A stretch of DNA of 32,812 bases from an uncultured Pedobacter sp. (GTDB taxonomy: Bacteria; Bacteroidota; Bacteroidia; Sphingobacteriales; Sphingobacteriaceae). The position numbers and the translations under genes were made by a program. Location of the stretch: the NCBI RefSeq assembly GCF_913776295.1, contig NZ_CAJYOJ010000065.1, forward strand, positions 1-32,812. Reading direction: 5' to 3'. The notes below the pieces were generated by a model. That model saw nothing but the letters and a program-made list of their open reading frames with translations, searched no databases and was not told where the DNA came from. Position 1 is the first letter of the stretch. Each line of letters begins with the position of its first letter. Shown in pieces: positions 16,755 through 25,573 of the stretch.

Positions 16755-17294
16755 TTAAACGCCTTTCTTACTGGTCATATTAGCTTTTTTAGCCGGAGCT
16801 GAAGTTTTGGTAGTTGCTTTTGCACTGGCTGCCGCCTTGGCGCCTGTAGCTTTTACTTTTTTATCAGCCGTTTTCTCTTCAGCTAATTTAGCTTCTGCAG
16901 CTGGTGCCGGTGTTTCAGGTGCTTCTTCCGTAAACAAAGGAAGATCTTTAAGCAAGTTATACCAGGTAATGATTTTTTTCATATCCGAAGCATAAACTTT
17001 TTCCTGATCGTGGCCTGGAGCAACTTCCAAAAAGAAAGGACGTAAATCGCCTTTAAGATCAGGGGTACTTCCTTTAGCTGCAATTTCGGCAAAAATATCA
17101 GCCAATTTAATTTCTTCCTCTTCACCATATACCGTAATATCTTCTAACGAAGCTAATTTTGTATTGGTGATGTTGGCTACAATTTTAGCTTTTTGTGCAT
17201 CTAAGCTTTCTAAAATGTAACCCACCTTATTTTGTCCTACCAGTTTAAATAATCCCGGTCTGCCAGATACGGCAACTATTCCTCTTAAGTTCAT
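16755..17294 (-). CDS. DUF5606 domain protein with Lys/Ala-rich tail
   Basis: The 179-residue protein starts MNLRGIVAVSGRPGLFKLVG, typical of the DUF5606 family of Bacteroidota, and the domain covers about residues 1-130 with mixed alpha/beta character. The last ~45 residues are low complexity, made almost only of A, K, T, E and S with repeated AK and KA steps, like the tails of histone H1-like or nucleoid proteins. No enzyme motif or signal peptide is seen. It lies 137 bases downstream of the cyclophilin gene on the same strand and ends at the shared terminator. The function is unknown. The tail suggests binding to nucleic acid, which is inference only. Confidence 0.8.
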   Translation of the reverse strand: MNLRGIVAVSGRPGLFKLVGQNKVGYILESLDAQKAKIVANITNTKLASLEDITVYGEEEEIKLADIFAEIAAKGSTPDLKGDLRPFFLEVAPGHDQEKVYASDMKKIITWYNLLKDLPLFTEEAPETPAPAAEAKLAEEKTADKKVKATGAKAAASAKATTKTSAPAKKANMTSKKGV

Positions 17295-17431
17295 ATGATG
17301 TGTGTTTAGCGGTTGGGGGTTAGCGAAATAAATTGTCTACCGCCAAACGCATAATATATTTAATGTTTAAAAACCCTTACTGAGCACCTGGCGTAGCGCT
17401 TTAAACGCTTACCACCAAACACCCTGCGCTC

Positions 17432-17893
17432 TTAATCTTCTAAAACTTCAATATTTACAATCTTATCACCCTGGCGAATATCATCAACAAGATCCACATT
17501 CTCTATAACTTTACCAAAGCAAGTATGGTTGCGATCTAAATGAGCGGTGTTTGCTCTGCTATGACAGATAAAAAACTGTGAACCACCGGTATTACGGCCG
17601 GCATGGGCCATAGATAGCACACCACGATCGTGATATTGGTTTTCGCCATCCAGTTCGCAATCAATTTTATAACCCGGACCACCGGTACCAGCCAAATGTG
17701 CTTTAGCCGGATCCTTTGAGTTTGGACATCCGCCCTGAACCATAAAGTTAGGGATTACACGGTGAAATGTTACACCATCATAAAAGCCTTCTTTAGCTAA
17801 TTTTTTAAAGTTTGCAACGGCTTTCGGCGCATCATTCTCGTAAAACTCTACGGTCATGTTACCTTTTTCTGTTTTTATTATTGCTTTACTCAT
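17432..17893 (-). CDS. Cyclophilin-type peptidyl-prolyl cis-trans isomerase
   Basis: Single-domain cyclophilin of 153 residues without a signal peptide, so a cytosolic folding catalyst for prolyl bonds. Visible family motifs are FHRVIPNFMVQGG (43-55, with the catalytic Arg45), GSQFFIC (104-110, active-site Gln/Phe) and the LDRNHTCFGKV segment (118-128). The start MSKAIIKTEKGNMTVEFYE is typical of the short bacterial form. It probably shares a transcript with the downstream DUF5606 gene. Confidence in the family is high; I do not assign a ppiA/ppiB symbol because the paralogue cannot be told from one gene. Confidence 0.93.
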   Translation of the reverse strand: MSKAIIKTEKGNMTVEFYENDAPKAVANFKKLAKEGFYDGVTFHRVIPNFMVQGGCPNSKDPAKAHLAGTGGPGYKIDCELDGENQYHDRGVLSMAHAGRNTGGSQFFICHSRANTAHLDRNHTCFGKVIENVDLVDDIRQGDKIVNIEVLED

Positions 17894-17956
17894 ATTAATA
17901 TCGGTACTAATTTTAAATTATATGGCTTAAAAAAATTTTTTTTTAAAAGTAGACGG

Positions 17957-17964
17957 CAAAAATA
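17957..17964 (-). promoter_or_regulatory. Candidate -7 box for the cyclophilin gene
   Basis: On the minus strand the sequence reads TATTTTTG, an exact TAnnTTTG match 63 bases before the start codon. No clear TTG -33 element is found at standard spacing. Confidence 0.35.
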
Positions 17965-18045
17965 GCAAAATTGTATAACTTATAACATCATTAAATTTTT
18001 CCATCCCGTTTAAATACGGTATTTTAGTATTTTAAGTATACCGAT

Positions 18046-19305
18046 TTGATAAAGAAATATTATATCCTGCTCATCTGCCTGCTTTGCTCTCTTGGGCTTA
18101 GGGCTTCTTCCCTGTTGATTTATATGGATGAAGACCAAAAAAACCATCTTAAAGCGTATGGTATTGCGTATTGGACCATCAGCAAACAATTGGAGGTTGA
18201 CTGGCTTTTAAATTATCGTGGCGGCAGCTTTTTAATTAAATACAATAAAGTAGTCGAAGATGAACTTAAAATCCGCGGTATATCTTACGAAGTAATGGCC
18301 GATGGAAAGGTGACCGGTCTTTTAAACGAAATCAGCGACCCTGCCGTGAATATGGACATGGTTAAACTGGAAAAGACACCCAAAATTGCCGTATACTCTC
18401 CGAAAAGCAAATTGCCATGGGACGACGCGGTTACGCTTGTTTTAACCTACGCAGAAATACCATACGATGTCATTTATGATGATGATATCCTTCAGGATAA
18501 ATTAAACAAATACGATTGGCTGCACCTGCACCATGAAGATTTTACCGGACAGTATGGCCGTTTTTGGGCTAATTTCAGGTATGCCACCTGGTACCAGGAA
18601 GATGTTAAAAACCAGGAAGCATTGGCGAAAAGAATGGGTTATAAAAAAGTATCTGAAATGAAACTGGCAGTGGCCAAACATATTAAGGAGTATTGTGCCG
18701 GCGGTGGTTTTTTGTTTGCCATGTGTTCTGGCACCGATAGTTTCGACATTGCCCTGGCTGCAGAAGGTGTAGATATTTGCGCGCAGATGTTTGACGGGGA
18801 TCCGGCCGACCCCAATGCACAATCGAAGCTTGATTTTGACAAAACGCTCGCTTTTCAGAATTTCAGACTCGATAACAATCCCATGAATTACGAATTTTCG
18901 GATATTGATGTGACCCAAACCCGTACCCTGAACCAGGCTAACGATTATTTTACTTTATTTGATTTTTCGGCGAAGTGGGATCTGGTGCCAACGATGCTTA
19001 CCCAGGACCATGACAAGGTAATTAAAGGTTTTATGGGGCAAACCACAGCCTTTAAAAAAAGCCTGGTTAAAACAAGTGTGACCGTTCTGGGCGAAAACAA
19101 GGGTGCCGCAGAGGTGCGATATCTACATGGCGAAATTGGCAAAGGCCAGTTTACCTTTTATGGCGGACACGATCCGGAAGATTATCAGCACGCTGTAGGT
19201 GATCCACCAACCGATTTGAACCTGCATCCGAATTCAGCTGGATATCGTTTAATCCTTAATAACGTACTTTTTCCGGCGGCCAAAAAGAAACCTCAAAAAA
19301 CTTAA
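18046..19305 (+). CDS. Secreted protein of the 'asparagine synthetase B' type, function unknown
   Basis: The 419-residue protein belongs to a Bacteroidota family commonly labelled asparagine synthetase B. It has neither the N-terminal Cys2 glutaminase nor the ATP-pyrophosphatase domain of that enzyme, so the label is probably wrong. A TTG start at 18046 gives a good signal peptide (MIKKYYILLICLLCSLGLRA); the next ATG at 18124 would remove it, so TTG is chosen. Recognisable points are HHEDFTGQYG (about 162-171) and a strand-elbow-like GGGFLFAMCSGTDS (about 219-232) with Cys227, reminiscent of the nucleophile elbow of class I amidotransferase-like folds. The C-terminal YGGHDPEDYQH is also typical of the family. 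It is probably periplasmic or surface exposed. A hydrolase function is inference. Confidence 0.7.
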   Translation: MIKKYYILLICLLCSLGLRASSLLIYMDEDQKNHLKAYGIAYWTISKQLEVDWLLNYRGGSFLIKYNKVVEDELKIRGISYEVMADGKVTGLLNEISDPAVNMDMVKLEKTPKIAVYSPKSKLPWDDAVTLVLTYAEIPYDVIYDDDILQDKLNKYDWLHLHHEDFTGQYGRFWANFRYATWYQEDVKNQEALAKRMGYKKVSEMKLAVAKHIKEYCAGGGFLFAMCSGTDSFDIALAAEGVDICAQMFDGDPADPNAQSKLDFDKTLAFQNFRLDNNPMNYEFSDIDVTQTRTLNQANDYFTLFDFSAKWDLVPTMLTQDHDKVIKGFMGQTTAFKKSLVKTSVTVLGENKGAAEVRYLHGEIGKGQFTFYGGHDPEDYQHAVGDPPTDLNLHPNSAGYRLILNNVLFPAAKKKPQKT

Positions 19306-19575
19306 TTCAAAGCGCTGCCATTATTCCCTTTAGTTTTAAAAATGTTCAATCTGCCGCTGTATTCCTGTTATGTGTACAGTAAATAGTTTCGTATACCAAT
19401 CCCCACCTGGAGGACAACCATACCTGATACTCATAAAAATCATACTGATAACCAACAATTTAGCCGGCAAAATGTAACACACTTGATACTTTGGCACAGC
19501 TTTTGGTTTAGCAGAGGCAATTAACGAACAGGTGATACCTGTAATTTAAACAAGATTTTTATAAAGAAAAATATC

Positions 19576-20316
19576 ATGAAAAAGTTATTATTAAGTGCTT
19601 CAGTAGTTTTATTAGCAACAGCTGCTTTCGCTCAGAACACCATGACAGGTAGTGACGCCAGATTTGGAATAAAAGCGGGAGTAAACCTGGCAAGATTTCA
19701 CGCCAGCGGTACTGATGGAAGTACATCATTCAACGACAATGCAAAGGACAATGTTGGTTTCAATGTAACAGCATTTGCTGATTTCGGTGTAGGAAACAAT
19801 TTCTTTATTCAACCAGGTGTATCCTTACAGAATAAAGGTACTAAATCCGAATCCACCAGTTCTGCTACGGTTGGTGCCAATACCATTACTACCGCAAGCA
19901 CCAACAAAATTAACCTGATGGCAATTGAAGTTCCTGTAAATGCAGTGCTAAGAATTCCTACTGGTAATGCTGGCGCTGTACAGGTTTCTGCAGGCCCATA
20001 CATTGGTTTCAACATTTCAGGTAAAACTAAACAAGAATCGTCTGTTACTACCTTGAACAATAATACCAATACATCTACAGTAGCTAACAGGTCAGACGAA
20101 AACGATCTAAAATTTGGTTCATCAAATGATAAAGATTTTAGCGGTACAGAGTTTGGTGCCAACTTCGGTTTAGCTTACCGTACAAATTCTGGTTTTTTAG
20201 TGGGTGCCAACTACGGTTTAGGACTTTCGAACTTAATTCCTAAAGATAGCCGCGGTAACTCTGATGCAAAATTAACTAACCGTGTATTAGGATTCACAGT
20301 AGGTTATTCATTCTAG
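19576..20316 (+). CDS. PorT-like outer-membrane beta-barrel protein
   Basis: The 246-residue protein has a Sec signal peptide (MKKLLLSASVVLLATAAFAQ) and a mature part built of amphipathic strands with Gly-rich turns. These include RFGIKAGVNLARF (about 29-41), FFIQPGVSLQNKG (about 75-87) and a closing strand RVLGFTVGYSF at the C-terminus ending in Phe. This is the pattern of the PorT-like or outer-membrane beta-barrel families of Bacteroidota. Ser/Thr/Asn-rich loops (about 88-110 and 155-190) would face outwards. It stands alone: 270 bases upstream hold no gene and a terminator follows. The precise role is unknown; it need not be part of type IX secretion. Confidence 0.8.
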   Translation: MKKLLLSASVVLLATAAFAQNTMTGSDARFGIKAGVNLARFHASGTDGSTSFNDNAKDNVGFNVTAFADFGVGNNFFIQPGVSLQNKGTKSESTSSATVGANTITTASTNKINLMAIEVPVNAVLRIPTGNAGAVQVSAGPYIGFNISGKTKQESSVTTLNNNTNTSTVANRSDENDLKFGSSNDKDFSGTEFGANFGLAYRTNSGFLVGANYGLGLSNLIPKDSRGNSDAKLTNRVLGFTVGYSF

Positions 20317-20343
20317 TTTATACCATACCTATGAAAAACAAAA

Positions 20344-20376
20344 ACCTTCCCGATGTTAAATCGGGAAGGTTTTTTT
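20344..20376. terminator. Bidirectional terminator between convergent genes
   Basis: ACCTTCCCGAT (20344-20354) pairs perfectly with ATCGGGAAGGT (20360-20370) around a five-base loop. There is a T-run on the plus strand and an A-rich flank that serves as a T-run on the minus strand. It separates the beta-barrel gene from the putative porin gene. Confidence 0.92.
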
Positions 20377-20394
20377 ATATAACTAATCATGTTA

Positions 20395-22401
20395 TTAATC
20401 GTAGAAATTCCAGCTTACGCCAAATTTCAATAAGGCATCTTGCATAGGATATCGGTTTACCGTATAATAACCTGGTTGGAAGAGTCCCTGGTTTATAAAA
20501 TCATACTTCACAAAAATATTGGCTCTTTTCAAATTCGCTTTAAAAAAAGCATCAACTATTGGCCTTGATTGCAGCTTTGTTGGATTGCGCTCGTCAATAT
20601 AAAATTGTGCCGTAGCAGGTGAATATAAGTAATTTGCATATTCAGAATTGTACCTTACGTCAAATCCGATATTAGCTTTTAATACTTTAAAGAAAGTATT
20701 ATCAAAATAGATGCTGTTATAAGTATAAAGCTCTGGTGTTCTTAATACCGCATTTTTATCTGTTTTCTGATAAGCGATATAGTTTTCCATTACAAATTTA
20801 CCGAACCGGGTTTTCTTAGATACATCCAACCTGATCAAACTAATATCTGCAGTAGCCTGTTTTGGCAAAATAGCAGTTGTGTTATTGGTTAGGTCTGCAG
20901 TAAAATAAAGATAATTACTGGTTAAGTAATATTTGGCACCTGCAGTAAAACCATACTTATCATTGATATAATTGAAAGATAAATTGGCAATTTTTGTATT
21001 CTTAAAATCATTGTTTGTCCACTGGTAATGATTGCCATGATAATAATTAAAAATAGCTGCCGGTGTTTGGTTCTGCGCGTAGGCACCCAGCTCAATCCGG
21101 CCAATGGTTTTGCCTAATAGAATTTTGCTTTTTGCCTCGTATAGATAATCACCTGCGTTTTCCCCCTGCAAAATTTGCTGTACATCTAAATTGAAGTCAA
21201 TGTTATTGGAAAACCGATAGCCCGCCGCGCCTAAAATGGTAATGTTCTGATAGGCGAACCTGCTTTGCTCATAACTGGTGCCGTCTTGCTTTAAACCCAG
21301 GTATTCATGTGTATAATAATCGTGCCTTACCCCCGCATCAACCTTTAATTCATTTTTAATAACCGAAGTATTTTTGGGTCTTAAAAAGAAACTATAGATA
21401 AATTCATTTTTGATGTGTTTTACATGGGTAGAATCATTGGTATAGGTTGTACTTGACATTCCGGGAGGGAGCACATTATTGGCGTCCGTTCCGTTTTTAT
21501 AGAAATCATAACTATCGTTATTATACTCAAATGTATACGACACCTTATTTGTAGGTAAAACTGCGTTATTAACATTTGTAGCGGTATCTATTCTGCCTAC
21601 ATAATAGGTTTGTTTCAAAAAAATGGTATTTTTCCGGTACAAATTTCTGGCGTCTGATAAATTTACAGGCTCCGCTTCTCTTGAAATTTTAGAATAATCA
21701 GGATCAAATAATCCTGTAGCTACGGTAGAACCATTCTCGTAGGCCCGCATGGTGTTAAAAATTGCCGATGCCCACATATTATAACGTTTGCCAGGCGATT
21801 GGTACCATGAAAATATAGCAACATTCAAATTATCGCCTCGCTGCCTCGAATAAAACCCTTTTGAATCGCCACGGTTAAAGTTAACCCCAACATTCCAGTT
21901 CTTTTTAATGTTCTGTGTATGGATAGCCCTAAAAAGCTGTTCTTTTTGGCCTGCACTCACAAAATACAAGCTGGTAAAAGGTGTTCTGGCCTGATAGTAA
22001 ATGATATCATCAGGCGTTAAAGCATAGTAATCGAGTGAATGAAAGCCCGGATCAAAACCAATACGCTTACCAGGTTCGTACAGTAAAGGCCTGGCCGAAA
22101 GCCCCATGTTACCATTGTTAATGGTTGGATGGGTAGGCTGCAAAAGCGGGCTATAATTCTGAATATTTACGGTTGACGTATCAAGCGGCAACAGCACAAT
22201 GCTATCTTTGGTTAAAGACAGCTTGGTGTAACGAATGTACTTCGCGGTAAAAACGACCGAATCTTTACCCCCATCCAGCTTTTTCCTTACTGAATCGAGT
22301 TCTTTATTGGTACCAACACTAGTTTTCAAATCTTGTGCAAAGGCTTTGTTCACACCTAAAAGCAGTAAGAGAAAAAAACAGATTTTAACAGCTTTATGCA
22401 T
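20395..22401 (-). CDS. Putative porin (Porin_10 type)
   Basis: The 668-residue protein has a signal peptide (MHKAVKICFFLLLLLGVNKA, cleavage near FAQ). The long mature part is dominated by beta-strands with many Tyr, Phe and Asn residues and ends in FGVSWNFYD. Motifs such as YYQARTPFTSLYFVSAGQKEQ (about 135-155, in two halves) are typical of the Bacteroidota putative-porin family (PF14121). It is expected to sit in the outer membrane, but its substrate is not known. The start codon is separated from the stop of the upstream nucleoside phosphorylase gene by one base, so it is the last gene of the lpxK-punA-porin operon. Confidence 0.85.
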   Translation of the reverse strand: MHKAVKICFFLLLLLGVNKAFAQDLKTSVGTNKELDSVRKKLDGGKDSVVFTAKYIRYTKLSLTKDSIVLLPLDTSTVNIQNYSPLLQPTHPTINNGNMGLSARPLLYEPGKRIGFDPGFHSLDYYALTPDDIIYYQARTPFTSLYFVSAGQKEQLFRAIHTQNIKKNWNVGVNFNRGDSKGFYSRQRGDNLNVAIFSWYQSPGKRYNMWASAIFNTMRAYENGSTVATGLFDPDYSKISREAEPVNLSDARNLYRKNTIFLKQTYYVGRIDTATNVNNAVLPTNKVSYTFEYNNDSYDFYKNGTDANNVLPPGMSSTTYTNDSTHVKHIKNEFIYSFFLRPKNTSVIKNELKVDAGVRHDYYTHEYLGLKQDGTSYEQSRFAYQNITILGAAGYRFSNNIDFNLDVQQILQGENAGDYLYEAKSKILLGKTIGRIELGAYAQNQTPAAIFNYYHGNHYQWTNNDFKNTKIANLSFNYINDKYGFTAGAKYYLTSNYLYFTADLTNNTTAILPKQATADISLIRLDVSKKTRFGKFVMENYIAYQKTDKNAVLRTPELYTYNSIYFDNTFFKVLKANIGFDVRYNSEYANYLYSPATAQFYIDERNPTKLQSRPIVDAFFKANLKRANIFVKYDFINQGLFQPGYYTVNRYPMQDALLKFGVSWNFYD

Positions 22402-22402
22402 C

Positions 22403-23218
22403 TTACAATTCAGAAATTAAGCGGGTTAAAATCTCAGTCATCTTAGGTTCGGCTTTGGCTGCGGCGGCTAAAATTTCATCTAAATCAAAAGGCTGCAGAT
22501 CTTCCGGAAAACCTTCATCAGTTAACACGGAAATGGCAAAAACAGGCAAACCGGCATGGTTGGCTACAATAACTTCTGGCACAGTACTCATACCCACGGC
22601 ATCAGCGCCAATTAAACGCAGGTATCTGTACTCGGCCTTGGTTTCTAAATTTGGACCGGAAACGGCGACATATACTCCTTTATGGCATTTGATATCTACA
22701 CTTTTAGCTATTTCCAATGCTTTGGCTATGATATCGCGCTTGTAAGGCTGACTCATATCCGGGAAGCGTGGCCCTAATTCGCTTTCAATTAAACCACGTA
22801 AGGGGTTATCTGGCTGTAAGTTGATATGATCGTCGATAATCATCAAATCACCTTTTTTAAATTCAGGATTTAATGAACCCGCAGCATTAGATACAATTAA
22901 ATTTTCGATACCCAAGCCTTTCATTACCCGCACCGGAAAGGTAATCTGTTGCATGCTATAACCTTCATAATAATGTAACCGGCCTTGCATGGCTATAATT
23001 TTCTTCCCGTTTAATGTTCCGAAAATCAGTTTCCCGCTGTGGAACTCTAAAGTGGAAATCGGAAAATTGGGAATGTTAGAATACATCAGTTGATGTTCTA
23101 TCTCGATTTCTTTTACCAAACCACCCAGGCCGGTGCCTAAAATAATACCTATTTCTGGCTTAAAGTTCTCAGTTTTACGTTTGATATATTCAACGGTTTC
23201 TTCTATTGCTCTTAACAT
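22403..23218 (-). CDS. punA: Purine-nucleoside phosphorylase (PNP class II/trimeric type)
   Basis: Cytosolic enzyme of purine salvage that splits inosine or guanosine with phosphate into free base and ribose 1-phosphate. The 271-residue protein has the phosphate-binding start IGIILGTGLGG (about 23-33), the MQGRLHYYEGY loop (about 76-86), the SNAAGSLN segment (about 109-116), the purine-site GPNLETKAEYRYLR stretch (about 188-201) and the VIVANHAGL region (about 220-228). The length fits the trimeric family. Its 5' end overlaps the 3' end of lpxK by 29 bases, and it is followed after one base by the porin gene, so translation of the three is probably coupled. Confidence 0.94.
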   Translation of the reverse strand: MLRAIEETVEYIKRKTENFKPEIGIILGTGLGGLVKEIEIEHQLMYSNIPNFPISTLEFHSGKLIFGTLNGKKIIAMQGRLHYYEGYSMQQITFPVRVMKGLGIENLIVSNAAGSLNPEFKKGDLMIIDDHINLQPDNPLRGLIESELGPRFPDMSQPYKRDIIAKALEIAKSVDIKCHKGVYVAVSGPNLETKAEYRYLRLIGADAVGMSTVPEVIVANHAGLPVFAISVLTDEGFPEDLQPFDLDEILAAAAKAEPKMTEILTRLISEL

Positions 23219-24251
23219 AATTTAAAATGAGTTCGTCAAAGGTACTCTTATCTTCTTCAAATAATTCAACCTCAATAGGTAAATAATATATGGGTAAATC
23301 TACCAGTAAATCTTCAAATCCGGTAGCTCTTAAACGTTTGCTATCCTTTTCTGTTGTGATAATGATTTTATCTTTTTTATCGCTGGCCATAAAAGCTGAT
23401 TTAAATTTCTTAAGATCATCAGTTTTGAATGCATAATGATCAGGAAATTTTTCGTGTTTAATGTTTTCAGCATATTTTTCGAGTTCTTCAATTAACGGAT
23501 CGGGATTTGCGATTCCGGTGAGGAGAAAAATTTCGAAATCTTTAATTGCCCCAAGCCTTTTACTTTCGTTGTGATATAAATGGATCAGATCGCCATATTT
23601 TAGGTAAGAATGTAATACGGGCTGATCTACGGTTGGTTGCAGTTCGTTTACCGATGCCTGTTGCGCTACATGCAGTAAAGGCACGGGCGATTTAGTAACC
23701 AAAAGCACATCGGCTCTTTTGCGCGAAGAGAAAACATCCCTTAAATTACCCGCAGGCAGCAAAAACTGTAAAGTACCCAGTTTCCTGAACTCGAAAAGCA
23801 AGATATTTAATCCGGCCTTAATGGCCCGGTGCTGAAAAGCGTCATCCAGAATAATTACATCATGATTGTTTTGCAATTTTTTCACACCTTTTACCCGGTC
23901 TTCACATACGGCCACCGTAACCTGCTTAAATTTCTGGTAATATTGTAACGGTTCATCCCCAATCGTTCCGGCAGTAGCCTGATCATCCGCCAGGATAAAA
24001 CCTTTGGTTTTACGTCCATAACCCCGGCTTAAAATAGCTACCTTATAATCTGCGAGTAACCTGACCAGGTATTCGGTAGTGGGCGTTTTTCCTGAACCAC
24101 CAACAGCAAGGTTACCTACGCAAATAATGGGTAGATTAAACGATACGCTGCGCATCATTCCCCAATCGTAAAGCTTTTTCCGAAGTATAATGGCCATGGC
24201 ATAAACCATTGAAAAAGGGAGCAATAAAAGACGTAGATAATTAACTAACAT
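23190..24251 (-). CDS. lpxK: Tetraacyldisaccharide 4'-kinase
   Basis: Inner-membrane-associated kinase of lipid A synthesis that phosphorylates the 4' position of the tetraacyl disaccharide 1-phosphate. The 353-residue protein begins with a hydrophobic anchor (about 3-22), followed by the P-loop GNLAVGGSGKTPT (46-58), the ILSRGYGRK segment (about 74-82), DDAFQHR (about 136-142) and a C-terminal mixed domain containing PDHYAF. Length and motif order are normal. It is the first gene of the operon with punA and the porin gene, and an exact -7 box lies just before it. Confidence 0.95.
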   Translation of the reverse strand: MLVNYLRLLLLPFSMVYAMAIILRKKLYDWGMMRSVSFNLPIICVGNLAVGGSGKTPTTEYLVRLLADYKVAILSRGYGRKTKGFILADDQATAGTIGDEPLQYYQKFKQVTVAVCEDRVKGVKKLQNNHDVIILDDAFQHRAIKAGLNILLFEFRKLGTLQFLLPAGNLRDVFSSRKRADVLLVTKSPVPLLHVAQQASVNELQPTVDQPVLHSYLKYGDLIHLYHNESKRLGAIKDFEIFLLTGIANPDPLIEELEKYAENIKHEKFPDHYAFKTDDLKKFKSAFMASDKKDKIIITTEKDSKRLRATGFEDLLVDLPIYYLPIEVELFEEDKSTFDELILNYVKSNRRNR

Positions 24252-24264
24252 AGTGTCGTATTTT

Positions 24265-24272
24265 CAAAATTA
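24265..24272 (-). promoter_or_regulatory. Candidate -7 box for lpxK
   Basis: On the minus strand TAATTTTG matches TAnnTTTG exactly, 13 bases before the lpxK start codon, which would give a very short leader. No TTG is found at the usual distance. Confidence 0.4.
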
Positions 24273-24280
24273 CTGATTAT

Positions 24281-24313
24281 TTAAAAAAGAAAGGCATTGC
24301 TTTAGGCAACGCC
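24281..24313 (-). terminator. Terminator-like hairpin upstream of lpxK
   Basis: GGCATTGC (24293-24300) pairs with GCAACGCC (24306-24313) with one mismatch and a five-base loop. On the minus strand a T-rich run follows. No minus-strand gene lies upstream within the window, so it may insulate the lpxK promoter from antisense transcription of the hydroxylase gene, or be incidental. Confidence 0.3.
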
Positions 24314-24378
24314 CACTAAATGAACCTTTACCATTTAAAAATGTTTGCCCGATATCCAGGATACAGTGACGATTTAAA

Positions 24379-24410
24379 TTGACAGGGCAAAATTTTATTT
24401 TTATACTTGT
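24379..24410 (+). promoter_or_regulatory. Promoter of the fatty-acid hydroxylase gene
   Basis: TTG (24379-24381), 21 bases, then TATACTTG (24403-24410), one mismatch from TAnnTTTG. The box overlaps a possible TTG start at 24407, which supports the ATG at 24434 as the true start. Confidence 0.5.
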
Positions 24411-24433
24411 TGTTCTATCAAAAACATAAAAAC

Positions 24434-25573
24434 ATGTCTCTAAATAAGCGACTAGTAGTCGGTCAGGGCCAGATTAGTGGCTATATTTCTATTTTTTTAG
24501 CCGTTTTGGTCATACTTGGCATCCTTTGTTTTCATTATCCTGAGAAACTTACCACTCCGGAATTTCGTGAGGTTTATACCAAAGAAAGTGTAGAAATTTT
24601 GATGTTGGGCGGTGTAATTGCGGCCTTTTTCTTTTCGGCACTGAGTATTATTTTAAGCAAAAAGTTAAAGTGGGCCTGGCCAGGTTTTCTGCTGACCGCT
24701 TTAGCGGTTTTATTAGGTGCGGTAACGGTTCAGGGCAGGGATGTGGCCAAATCGAGCTGGCATTTTGGCTTAGACTGGATGATTTTAGATTTACTGCTCA
24801 TGGTGGCCATTTTTGTTCCGCTGGAATTATTTTTTCCGAAAAATACCGACCAGACCAAATTTCACGAAGAATGGCGTACGGACTTAACCTATTTTGTAGT
24901 GAGCCATTTGTTTATTCAGTTTTTTGGCATTGTAACCCAGAAACCTGCCGTACTCTTTTTTGGCTGGATGGGATTAGATCAACTGCATACCTGGATCCAA
25001 AATCTGCCATTTGCAGTAGCGCTGTTTTTGGCTTTTTTTAGTACCGATCTGTTTCAATACTGGGCACACCGCTTTTTCCATACCCGGGTGGCGTTGTGGC
25101 GTTTTCATTCCATCCACCACTCTACACAAAATATGGATTGGCTGGCCGGAAGCCGTACCCATTTTATCGATATCTTTTTTACAAGAGCCATGACTTTCAT
25201 TCCGCTGTACATTCTGGGCTTTTCAGCTACGGTTTTCAACGTGTACATTATCTTTATAGCTATCCATGCGGTACTAATCCATGCCAATACCCGGATTAAC
25301 TTTGGCCCGTTAAAATACATATTCACCACACCTCAATACCACCATTGGCACCATTGTGAAGACCCTAAATATTATGGCCATAATTTCGCTTCAATATTCC
25401 CTTTTATTGATATGATGTTCGGCACCTATTATTTGCCAGGCAAAGAATGGCCTGCCGGAACCGGTGTGCACGAAGCTTCTTATCCGAAAGGTTTTGTTAA
25501 TCAGACCATTTATCCTTTTACCAAAAGTCCGTTTGATACGGATTTGAATATGGAAGAAAGAAGTGAGCGGTAA
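24434..25573 (+). CDS. Sterol desaturase/fatty-acid hydroxylase family protein
   Basis: Integral membrane di-iron oxygenase of the fatty-acid hydroxylase superfamily. The 379-residue protein (from ATG 24434) has about six hydrophobic segments and the three histidine motifs: HRFFH (212-216), HSIHH (about 225-229) and, after a membrane hairpin with HAVLIHAN, HHWHH (about 300-304). These residues bind the two irons. The N-terminal third contains extra membrane spans not found in the core domain. An earlier in-frame TTG at 24407 lies inside the probable promoter and is rejected. Likely substrates are membrane lipids such as fatty acids, carotenoids or alkylglycerol-type lipids, but which one cannot be read. 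It is 323 bases upstream of the polyketide operon on the same strand; a link is possible but unproven. Confidence 0.85.
   Translation: MSLNKRLVVGQGQISGYISIFLAVLVILGILCFHYPEKLTTPEFREVYTKESVEILMLGGVIAAFFFSALSIILSKKLKWAWPGFLLTALAVLLGAVTVQGRDVAKSSWHFGLDWMILDLLLMVAIFVPLELFFPKNTDQTKFHEEWRTDLTYFVVSHLFIQFFGIVTQKPAVLFFGWMGLDQLHTWIQNLPFAVALFLAFFSTDLFQYWAHRFFHTRVALWRFHSIHHSTQNMDWLAGSRTHFIDIFFTRAMTFIPLYILGFSATVFNVYIIFIAIHAVLIHANTRINFGPLKYIFTTPQYHHWHHCEDPKYYGHNFASIFPFIDMMFGTYYLPGKEWPAGTGVHEASYPKGFVNQTIYPFTKSPFDTDLNMEERSER

Noticed and set aside
18046..19305. True asparagine synthetase
   Set aside because: The protein has a signal peptide and neither the glutaminase nor the synthetase domain.
24407..24433. 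TTG start for the fatty-acid hydroxylase
   Set aside because: The TTG lies inside the probable -7 promoter box (24403-24410); the ATG at 24434 gives a normal leader.
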